Of a stretch of DNA of 64,000 nucleotides, positions 9,477 through 20,291 are shown piece after piece. The stretch lies in contig CAJODF010000001.1 of assembly GCA_905233555.1 (NCBI GenBank), positions 1 to 64,000 on the forward strand, written 5' to 3'. Both the position numbers and the translations under genes were made by a program. The first letter of the stretch is position 1. Each line of letters starts with the position of its first letter. Below the pieces are notes generated by a model. That model saw nothing but the letters and a program-made list of their open reading frames with translations, searched no databases and was not told the DNA's origin. The DNA comes from an uncultured Prevotella sp. (lineage in GTDB: Bacteria > Bacteroidota > Bacteroidia > Bacteroidales > Bacteroidaceae).

Positions 9477-12449
9477 TTAGAAGTTAAGATTGAGTCCGAG
9501 TTGTACGCTCAGAGGACGTGGGTAAGGATTAGAGTCGATACCAGAGGATACCTCCGGATCGATACCCTTGTACTTAGTGATGATGAACGGGTTCTGCACA
9601 GTTGCAAATATACGTCCGTTCAGATAGTTGTCATACGACTTGAAAGAGTAACCGAGCGTGATGTTCGTACACTTCAGATAGGAAGCGTTGCGGACGAAAT
9701 AGTCACTCTTATAGTTCTCGTTAGAATAGGTGTTGGCTGCGGCGGTCCATCCCAGTGCAACAGCCTCAGGGCTGGTATTGCGCCATGCGCTGTTGGCGAA
9801 TAGGCCGGGACCTACGTTGGCATTACGTGAAAGGAAGTCGTAATAGACATAGTTGCCGAGAGAGGCATGGAAAGCAGCACTCAGGTCCCAGTTCTTGTAG
9901 ATGAACTTGGTGGTGGCACCCATGATGACATCTGCAGCAGGGCTCTTGTAATAGTAGCCGTCGTCAGAGTTGATCTGTCCGTCAGCATTACGGTCAACAA
10001 ATACGCCCTCCAACGGATTGCCGTTTTCGTCATATACCTGCTGATATACGAAGAAGGAGTTGATGGGCTCGCCTACTTTGTGACGCTGGATCTTGGTGTT
10101 GTTACCACGGGAGATACTGCCTCCGGCTGTAACGTAGTCCACGCTACCGGTGTTCAATTCGGTAATCTCATTGTGGTTCCAGCCTACGTTATAAGTCAAC
10201 TGCCAAGTGAAATCGTTTGTGACGATGGGCTTTACATCGAAAGCCAACTCAAGACCGTAGTTCTTCAGCGATCCGATATTGCGGAGTTGCTGATCACCGA
10301 AGTTGGTTCCTGCGGGAATGTCAACAGTAGCCAACAGGTCTTTTGTCTCACGGAGATAAGCGTCGAGGTTGATGCCAAAACGTCCGTTCAGAACCGTCAG
10401 GTCGAGACCGGCATTGTAAGTAGTAGTCTTCTCCCAAGTCAGTTCTGGATTATAGTTGTTCGGGCGGGTAGTATAATAATAGGTATCACCAAAGGGATAC
10501 TGTGCATACATGTTACCGCGTACATAAAGTGGCAGATAGTAGAAGTCGTCGATACCGTTCTGCTGACCGGTCTTACCCCAGCCCAGACGGAGTTTCAGTT
10601 CATCGAGCCAGTTGGCATTCTTCAGGAAAGGCTCATTGTTGATCTTCCATGCGAGGGCCACAGAGGGGAAATAACCCCATTTCTTACCTTTAGCAAAGCG
10701 TGAGGAACCGTCGGCACGGAAAGTGGCTGTCAACATATAGCGGTCAAGCAGATTGTAGTTCAGACGACCGAAATAAGAGAGCAGTGAGTTGTGGGATGCC
10801 CACTCTGACTCTGAACGGAGCCTTGGGTTGTTGGCATTGCCGTTATAAGGGTCAGTACCCTGTCCCACGTCATAGCCATTTCGGTGATAGTGACTCTGCT
10901 CGGCACCAGCCATGATATCGATGTTGTGTATGCCGATTTCCTTGATATACTGGGCATAGGCACTGCCTACGATGTTGTACTTCCAGTAGTTAGTGATGCC
11001 TTCCCATCCGAAATAGTTGGCTCCATAAGACTCGTGAGCACTCCAGTCATCCTGATGAGAGTCGGTATATTGTGCACCGAGGTTAGCGTGGATGTGAAGA
11101 TCCTCCAGGAACGGAAGGATATAGTCTGCCTCAATATTGCCTGAATAGTCGTATGCACGAGCCTTACAGGTGACTAATTCCAAAAGCGCTACAGGGTTTT
11201 GGGGAGCATTTGAGTTTGTGGTTCTTGTCCATGTCGGGTCTGAAATGGCGTCTGATGCGCCTTGCAGCGTCTGATAGAAACCGCCTGTGAAACGACTGTC
11301 AGGACCTTCAATGTAGACGGGCTGGGTAGGATCCATAGCGAGAGCACTACCGATAGCGCCACCGGAATCAACATAATTATTCTTCTCATACATGAACTTC
11401 GTCGTGATGTTCAGTTTCAGTTTGTCATTCAACAGACTGGGAGCCAGATTCAGTCCGACGTTGGCACGGTTCATTTTTGATTCCTTGATGATACCCTTTG
11501 CAGTGTTCACACCAACAGAGAAACGATAGGGCATGTTCTTGAGACCACCGGAAACAGAGATGGTGTGCTGGGTGCTTATGGCAGTGCGGAAGATTTCATC
11601 CTGCCAATCCGTATCAGCATTGCCGAGCAGGCTGGCGTCCAGTCCGTCGATACTGGAAATCAACTTCTTGTATCCAGCAGCATCAAGTACATCATATTTC
11701 TTGGCAATCGTAGAAATGGTGACGTCACCATTGTAACCGATCTTGGGGGCTGTGCCGCCTTTGCCCTTCTTCGTGGTGATGATGATGACACCATTTGAGG
11801 CACGGCTACCATAGATAGCAGTGGCAGAAGCATCTTTCAACACCGTGAAGTTCTCAATGTCGTTCGGGTTGACCATAGCAAGGATGTTGGTCATACCTTT
11901 GGCCGTATTGTTGTCTATCACAAGACCGTCGATAACGTACAAGGGGTCGTTGGAAGCGTTCAGTGAGGCACCACCGCGAATACGGATTTGTGCACCTGCA
12001 CCCGGCGCACCGCCACTGGTAATAACATCAACACCTGCCACCTTACCGACGAGCATGTCGCTGGCGTTGTTGGTAATACCCTTTGACATTTCATCGGGCT
12101 TCATAGAGGTTACTGAACCGGTCAGGTCAGATTTCTTGGCGCGACCGTAACCGATGACCACCACGTCGTTCAGGACGGTCTGGTCGTCTTGTAACGTTAC
12201 TTCAATAGTCGGCGCAGCCTTCACCGTTGCGGTCTGGTAACCGATGAACGAGATGGTGATGTCTGCACCCTGGTTTGCCTGCAGCGCGAAATTACCTTCG
12301 AAATCAGTCACGGTTGCGGTCTGTGTACCGACAACGCGGACAGTTGCGCCGATAACATCTTCGCCTGTAGCATCTTTCACATGGCCTCTGACGTCAATTT
12401 GCGCAAAGGCACCTACCGATAGGAACAAGCCTAACAAAAGGCCGAGCAT
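9477..12449 (-). CDS. susC: SusC/RagA family TonB-dependent outer-membrane transporter
   Basis: Carboxypeptidase-like N-domain (GHVKDATGEDVIGATVRV), DVVVIGYGRAKKSDLTGSV, GGASLNASNDPLYVIDG plug motif, C-terminal beta-barrel. N-terminus may be affected by a 1-nt indel (see findings). Confidence 0.96.
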   Translation of the reverse strand: MLGLLLGLFLSVGAFAQIDVRGHVKDATGEDVIGATVRVVGTQTATVTDFEGNFALQANQGADITISFIGYQTATVKAAPTIEVTLQDDQTVLNDVVVIGYGRAKKSDLTGSVTSMKPDEMSKGITNNASDMLVGKVAGVDVITSGGAPGAGAQIRIRGGASLNASNDPLYVIDGLVIDNNTAKGMTNILAMVNPNDIENFTVLKDASATAIYGSRASNGVIIITTKKGKGGTAPKIGYNGDVTISTIAKKYDVLDAAGYKKLISSIDGLDASLLGNADTDWQDEIFRTAISTQHTISVSGGLKNMPYRFSVGVNTAKGIIKESKMNRANVGLNLAPSLLNDKLKLNITTKFMYEKNNYVDSGGAIGSALAMDPTQPVYIEGPDSRFTGGFYQTLQGASDAISDPTWTRTTNSNAPQNPVALLELVTCKARAYDYSGNIEADYILPFLEDLHIHANLGAQYTDSHQDDWSAHESYGANYFGWEGITNYWKYNIVGSAYAQYIKEIGIHNIDIMAGAEQSHYHRNGYDVGQGTDPYNGNANNPRLRSESEWASHNSLLSYFGRLNYNLLDRYMLTATFRADGSSRFAKGKKWGYFPSVALAWKINNEPFLKNANWLDELKLRLGWGKTGQQNGIDDFYYLPLYVRGNMYAQYPFGDTYYYTTRPNNYNPELTWEKTTTYNAGLDLTVLNGRFGINLDAYLRETKDLLATVDIPAGTNFGDQQLRNIGSLKNYGLELAFDVKPIVTNDFTWQLTYNVGWNHNEITELNTGSVDYVTAGGSISRGNNTKIQRHKVGEPINSFFVYQQVYDENGNPLEGVFVDRNADGQINSDDGYYYKSPAADVIMGATTKFIYKNWDLSAAFHASLGNYVYYDFLSRNANVGPGLFANSAWRNTSPEAVALGWTAAANTYSNENYKSDYFVRNASYLKCTNITLGYSFKSYDNYLNGRIFATVQNPFIITKYKGIDPEVSSGIDSNPYPRPLSVQLGLNLNF

Positions 12450-12539
12450 CCTAAGCGGTGCTTCATCATTACATTTAATTAGAGTTAATTATTATACTTT
12501 TTATTCGTTTTGTTTGCAATTAGGCATTCTTTCACGGTG

Positions 12540-12547
12540 CAAAATTA
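12540..12547 (-). promoter_or_regulatory. susC -7 box TAATTTTG (minus strand)
   Basis: Matches TAnnTTTG; upstream of the susC start. Confidence 0.65.
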
Positions 12548-12600
12548 TAAATCTTTCGCCTACCTTATACTTTTTTTTAATTAAAATCGTTATTAGGATA

Positions 12601-12616
12601 ATGCAAACGTTTGCAT
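12601..12616. promoter_or_regulatory. LacI-type operator, perfect 16-bp palindrome ATGCAAACGTTTGCAT
   Basis: Perfect palindrome with central CG in the divergent susC/lacI intergenic region; same core repeated upstream of malQ. Confidence 0.75.
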
Positions 12617-12669
12617 TGACATACATCAACTTAATGAATGAATAGTGAATAGCGAAAAGTGAAAAGTAG

Positions 12670-12677
12670 TAACTTTG
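12670..12677 (+). promoter_or_regulatory. lacI-type regulator -7 box TAACTTTG
   Basis: Matches TAnnTTTG, 22 bp upstream of the ATG at 12699. Confidence 0.65.
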
Positions 12678-12698
12678 CACCAGAAACTAAAAAACGTA

Positions 12699-13724
12699 AT
12701 GGATAAGAACGCCCCAATGACCATGAAGGATATCGCCCGGGAATTAGGAATTTCCGTGGCGACAGTATCTCGTGCATTGAAGGATTCGCCCCGAATCAGT
12801 GAGGAAAGACGTAAGTCGATCCAGGCGTTTGCACGTGAACATAATTTCTATCCCAATGCCATTGGCGAGGCCCTGCGTCACAGTCGGGTGATGCCTATCC
12901 GTGTCATCGGTGTCATCGTGCCGGAATTTACGCATTATTATTTCTCTTCCATCCTGACGGGTATCGAGGAGGCTGCTTCCGCGCGCGGGTATAATATTAT
13001 GGTGGCGCTGAGCGATGAGAAATATGAGCGCGAGGCCCGTATCTGTGATAATTTCCATCGCAGCAAGGTTTGTGGAGTCATCGTGTCGCAGGCAAAGGAC
13101 ACACGTAATTACGACCATTATCAGAAACTCATCGATGCCGGTATTCCTCTGGTGTTCTACGACCGTATCTGTACGGGGGTGAATGCCAGTCGGGTAGTGG
13201 TTGACGACTATATGGGGGCCTATAATGCCGTGACGCATCTGATAGAGTCTGGATGCCAGCGTATCGCCTTTTACGGCAGTCCCATGCAGTTGGAGATTTC
13301 CAAGAACCGCTATAATGGCTATAAGGATGCCCTCCTGAAACACGGACTGGCAGTGGATGAGCAGATTGTACGGGTCTGTGACAACCGTGGGGATGCCGAG
13401 ACCATCACCCCAGAGATCCTGGCGTTGGATCATCGTCCTGATGCTTTCTTTGCTGTGAACGACGATACGGCCATTGGAATTCTCTATACCGTGAAGCGGG
13501 CAGGGTTCAAGGTGCCTGATGATATCTCTATCTGTGGTTTTACCAATGGTCAACGTGCTATTGCCTGCGACCCGATGCTCACCACTGTTGAACAACGTGG
13601 ACGCATGGTGGGAGAGGAAGCTGCAGAGATTCTGATGGATAAGGTGGAAGGTCTGTCACCCATCGAGAAAATCGAGAAGCGCGTGGTTCGTACCCGTCTT
13701 ATCATCCGTGGAACAACGAAGTAA
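12699..13724 (+). CDS. LacI family transcriptional regulator
   Basis: N-terminal HTH MTMKDIARELGISVATVSRALKDSPRIS; periplasmic-binding-type effector domain. Start placed at MDKNAPMTMKD rather than the TTG at 12675, which overlaps the -7 box. Confidence 0.95.
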   Translation: MDKNAPMTMKDIARELGISVATVSRALKDSPRISEERRKSIQAFAREHNFYPNAIGEALRHSRVMPIRVIGVIVPEFTHYYFSSILTGIEEAASARGYNIMVALSDEKYEREARICDNFHRSKVCGVIVSQAKDTRNYDHYQKLIDAGIPLVFYDRICTGVNASRVVVDDYMGAYNAVTHLIESGCQRIAFYGSPMQLEISKNRYNGYKDALLKHGLAVDEQIVRVCDNRGDAETITPEILALDHRPDAFFAVNDDTAIGILYTVKRAGFKVPDDISICGFTNGQRAIACDPMLTTVEQRGRMVGEEAAEILMDKVEGLSPIEKIEKRVVRTRLIIRGTTK

Positions 13725-13758
13725 AGGTGAAAAAGTAAAAAGGTAAAAAAGTAAAAAT

Positions 13759-15060
13759 ATGAAACAGAAGCCGGATTTAAGTTTTTGGAAGTTATGGAAT
13801 CTGAGTTTCGGATTCTTTGGCGTACAGATTGCCTACGCCTTACAGAGTGCAAACATCTCTCGTATATTCGCTACGTTGGGTGCAGATCCGCACAATCTTA
13901 GTTATTTCTGGATCCTGCCCCCGTTGATGGGTATCTTAGTGCAACCGATTGTCGGAACACTGAGTGACAAGACCTGGACCCGTTTCGGACGTCGTATTCC
14001 CTATCTGTTCGTAGGTGCTGCAGCGGCTGTACTGGTCATGTGTCTGTTGCCGAATGCCGGTTCGTTAGGTCTGACTATCAGTGCCGCCATGATCTTCGGA
14101 CTCATTGCCTTGATGTTCCTTGATACGAGCATCAATATGGCTATGCAACCATTTAAGATGCTGGTGGGGGATATGGTCAACGAGAAGCAGAAGGCCAAGG
14201 CCTACAGTATCCAGTCCTTCCTCTGCAATGCCGGTAGCGTGATGGGGTATGTGTTCCCGTTTGTCTTTACGTTTATTGGTATCAGTAATGTGGCCGAGAA
14301 GGGTGTTGTGCCAGATTCGGTCATCTGGTCGTTCTATATCGGTGCCGCCATTCTGATCCTTTGCGTCCTCTATACTACGTCGAAGGTCCGGGAGTGGAAT
14401 CCGCAGGAGTATGCGGAGTATAATCCTGTTTCTGAAGAGAAGAAGGATAGTGCCAACTGGATTACGCTTCTGAAAAATGCACCCTCCACGTTCTGGAAAG
14501 TCGGTCTGGTGCAGTTCTTCAGTTGGGCAGCCATGCTTTATATGTGGAACTACACGACAGGCGCCATTGCCGAGGTAGTGTGGAATACGACCGATCCTGC
14601 CAGCGAGGCGTTCCAGGAGGCTGGCAATTGGGTAGGCATCCTCTTTGCCGTACAGGCGGTGGGCTCTGTCATCTGGGCTGCTCTGCTCCCGCAGTTCAAG
14701 AACACGAAACTGGCTTATTCCCTGAGTCTGGTGATTGGTGCCATCGGCTTTGTGATGGTGCCTTATATCCATGACCAGTACTTGCAGTTTGTGCCCTTCC
14801 TGATGATAGGCTGTGCTTGGGCTGCCATGTTGGCCATGCCTTTCACCTTTGTGACGAATGCTCTGCAGGGCTATGGTCACATGGGTGCCTATCTGGGACT
14901 GTTTAACGGTACCATCTGCATCCCGCAGATCGTGGCTGCCATCTGTGGCGGAGCCATCCTCTCGCTTGTTGGTCACCATCAGTCTACGATGATGATTGTG
15001 GCAGGCGTCAGTTTCCTCATCGCCTCAGCATGCGTATTTGTTATTAAGGTGAAGAAGTGA
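13759..15060 (+). CDS. MFS sugar transporter (SLC45/GPH-like, probable maltose/oligosaccharide uptake)
   Basis: About 12 hydrophobic segments; FWKLWNLSFGFFGVQIAYALQSANISRIFATLGA and GTLSDKTWTRFGRRIPY; location in starch locus. Confidence 0.9.
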   Translation: MKQKPDLSFWKLWNLSFGFFGVQIAYALQSANISRIFATLGADPHNLSYFWILPPLMGILVQPIVGTLSDKTWTRFGRRIPYLFVGAAAAVLVMCLLPNAGSLGLTISAAMIFGLIALMFLDTSINMAMQPFKMLVGDMVNEKQKAKAYSIQSFLCNAGSVMGYVFPFVFTFIGISNVAEKGVVPDSVIWSFYIGAAILILCVLYTTSKVREWNPQEYAEYNPVSEEKKDSANWITLLKNAPSTFWKVGLVQFFSWAAMLYMWNYTTGAIAEVVWNTTDPASEAFQEAGNWVGILFAVQAVGSVIWAALLPQFKNTKLAYSLSLVIGAIGFVMVPYIHDQYLQFVPFLMIGCAWAAMLAMPFTFVTNALQGYGHMGAYLGLFNGTICIPQIVAAICGGAILSLVGHHQSTMMIVAGVSFLIASACVFVIKVKK

Positions 15061-15061
15061 T

Positions 15062-15349
15062 ATGGACCAGAGTGTGTTTTTCGAGGTTTGTGGTTGGGTG
15101 GCCAGCATCACGATGATTCTGGGTTATCTGCCACAGGCCATCCATACTATCCGCACACGTGATACTGACGGCATTGCATTGCCAACTTTCCTGATGATGG
15201 CTATTGGTGGCTTATGTTTTATGCTGCAGGGCATTCTGCATAAACCCGACATACTTTGGGCATTGTTCCTTACCAATCTCATCACGACCTCATGCAGTCT
15301 GATTGTGTTCGGCATCAAGATATACAACGACTATTTCAAGAAAAAATGA
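15062..15349 (+). CDS. SemiSWEET/PQ-loop sugar transporter
   Basis: 95 aa, three hydrophobic helices, PQ-loop motif GYLPQAIHTIRTRDTDGIALPTF. Confidence 0.88.
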   Translation: MDQSVFFEVCGWVASITMILGYLPQAIHTIRTRDTDGIALPTFLMMAIGGLCFMLQGILHKPDILWALFLTNLITTSCSLIVFGIKIYNDYFKKK

Positions 15350-15381
15350 TGCCTTGAATGGATCTGTTTGCATGCTTTGGG

Positions 15382-15395
15382 TGCAAACGTTTGCA
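15382..15395. promoter_or_regulatory. LacI-type operator upstream of malQ, TGCAAACGTTTGCA
   Basis: Same palindromic core as 12602-12615, followed by ATTGATAAATATCAAT. Confidence 0.75.
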
Positions 15396-15411
15396 TTGAT
15401 AAATATCAATA

Positions 15412-15442
15412 ATCCCGTCGGTTGTGCAAACACCGACGGGAT
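15412..15442 (+). terminator. Strong hairpin ATCCCGTCGG-TTGTGCAAACA-CCGACGGGAT (terminator of upstream operon or leader/operator element)
   Basis: Perfect 10-bp inverted repeat; downstream sequence only weakly T-rich; loop contains the half-site TGCAAAC. Confidence 0.5.
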
Positions 15443-15450
15443 ATATTTTG

Positions 15451-15458
15451 TAATTTTG
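15451..15458 (+). promoter_or_regulatory. malQ -7 box TAATTTTG
   Basis: Matches TAnnTTTG, 29 bp upstream of the ATG at 15487. Confidence 0.65.
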
Positions 15459-15486
15459 CGACAAAGAACAATAAAAATTACAGTCT

Positions 15487-17941
15487 ATGAAGTTACAATT
15501 CAATCTTGAATACCAGACTACCTTTGGTGAAGAACTGGTATTGAGCGTTATCCACGAGGAAGGTAAATCCTCAGTAAAGTTAGAGCAGTATAAGATGTCC
15601 ACACTCGACGGTCTTCATTGGACTTGCGAACTGAGCAAGTCGGTGAAAGCATGCTCTTACATGGATTATTTTTATAGTGTGTATCGTGGTGATGAACAGA
15701 CACGCCATGAGTGGTCCGTCGTGCCTCATCGCTTGGAGTTCGCTGCCATCAGAGGCATCCGCTATACCGTCTATGACCACTGGATCGACATCCCCGAGGA
15801 CAGTTATATGTACTCTTCGGCCTTTACGGATTGTGTGTCGGCCCGTCATCGTAAGATGAGTGAACAGGAGGAGTATGGCAAGACCATCCGCATCAAGGTT
15901 CGTGCCCCGGAGTTGCGAGGTTATCAGCGTCTGACAATTGTCGGCGGTGGTGCTGCACTCGGTAACTGGGAGACCAAGCATGCACTCCCCATGTATGAGC
16001 ATGAGAGCAACGAATGGGTGGTCAGCCTCGATGCCGACAAGTTGCCACAGACGTTCGAGTTCAAGTTCGTGGCGATGTCCGAAGGCAAGGATACGGCTCC
16101 CGTCTGGGAGAATGGTGGAAACCGCACTATCTGCAGGCCGGAGATGGAAGTGGGTGAAGTGGTGGTCTATGAACTGTCGCAGGCTTTCTTCCCCGTCTAT
16201 CCCTGGAAGGGTGCCGGTACCGTTATACCCATCTTCTCTCTCCGTAGTGAGGGGAGTTTCGGTGTGGGTGACTTCGGTGACCTGAAGATGATGATCGACT
16301 GGTGCGACAAGACCAAGCAACGTGTGCTACAGGTGTTGCCCATCAACGATACCATCAACACCAAGACGTGGCAGGATAGTTATCCCTACAATGCCATCAG
16401 TATCTATGCCCTTCATCCGCAATATACGGACTTCCGTCAGTTGCCGCCACTGAAGGATGAACAGAAGAGGAAGGCATTTGAAGAGGTCCGTCAGGAACTG
16501 AATGCCTTGCCGCAGATTGACTATGAGAAGATGATCACGGCAAAGATGAACTATCTCAACGAACTGTTCACTCAGGAGTGGGCTACCGTCAGGAAACGTG
16601 CCTCCTATAAGCAGTTCTTCGAGCAGAACAAAGACTGGCTGGTGCCTTATGCCGCCTATTGTTTCTACCGTGATCAGTATGGCACTGCCGACTATACCCA
16701 ATGGCCCAAGGAGGCAACGGTACAGAATACCCAGAAGCCGAGTTTCAAGGGAAAGAAAACGTTGGAGTTCTGGTATTTCGTGCAGTATAACCTCGATGCC
16801 CAGATGCATGAGGCGCATGCCCATGCACGTGCACATCGCGTGATTCTGAAAGGTGACATCCCCATCGGTATCAGTCGTGAGGGCGTCGAGGCTTGGGTAG
16901 AACCGAAATACTTCAACCTCAATGGACAGGCTGGTGCACCGCCCGATCCTTTCTCTGCTGATGGTCAGAACTGGGGCTTCCCCACCTACAACTGGGATGA
17001 AATGCTCAAGGACGGCTGTTCGTGGTGGGTGCGTCGTTTCCGTAAGATGGCGCAGTACTTCGATGCCTATCGTATCGACCATGTACTCGGTTTCTTCCGT
17101 ATCTGGGAGATTCCCGTACCTTATAAGTCTGGACTGATGGGACAGTTCTCACCGGCCCTCGGCATGAGCCGTGAGGAGATTGAGGCCTACGGTGTGCAAT
17201 TTAACGACGGACTATTCCTCGTTGACCATAAGCGCAATGACCGCTGGCATCCACGTATCGCCGTACAGTATCAGGAGGCTTACGAACAACTTAGTGAGGA
17301 GCAGAAAACGAACTTCAACCGTCTTTACAATGACTACTTCTACCGTCGTAACAACCAGTTCTGGTACACCGAGGCGATGAAGAAACTGCCGCGTCTGATC
17401 CAGGCTACACGGATGCTTGTCTGTGCCGAAGACCTTGGTATGGTACCCGATTGTGTACCCTGGGTAATCAACGAACTGCGTATCCTCTCCTTAGAGATCC
17501 AGTCGATGCCGAAGGACCCGAACATCCGTTTTGGTAAACTGTCGCATAACCCGTATCGCAGTGTGGATACTATCTCCACACACGACATGCCTACACTGCG
17601 TCAGTGGTGGGACGAGGACGAGGAGCGCTCACAGAGTTATTACAATACGACCCTGCGTCGCGGTGGAGAGGCACCACGTCCGTTGCCGGGATGGCTGGCA
17701 AAGGATATCGTGAGCCGTCATCTCACATCGCCTTCCATGCTCTGTCTGCTGTCCTTCCAGGACTGGCTGAGTATCGACGAGAAACTGCGTCTGCCTGATG
17801 TGAACGGAGAGCGCATCAATATCCCCGCTAATCCCCGCCATTACTGGCGTTATCGCATGCATCTCACCATCGAGCAACTCTTGACTGCTGATGCTTTGAA
17901 CAATGAAATCAGCACCCTTATCGTCCAAAGCGGACGAAAAT

Positions 17942-17943
<2 letters not shown>
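15487..17943 (+). CDS. malQ: 4-alpha-glucanotransferase (GH77) with N-terminal CBM20-like module
   Basis: IPIFSLRSEGSFGVGDFGDLKMMIDW; RVILKGDIPIGISREGVEAWVEP; FDAYRIDHVLGFFRIWEIP; CAEDLGMVPDCV; STHDMPTLRQWW. Confidence 0.95.
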
Positions 17944-20270
<2,327 letters not shown>

Positions 20271-20291
20271 AAAGTGAATAGTGAAAAGTGA

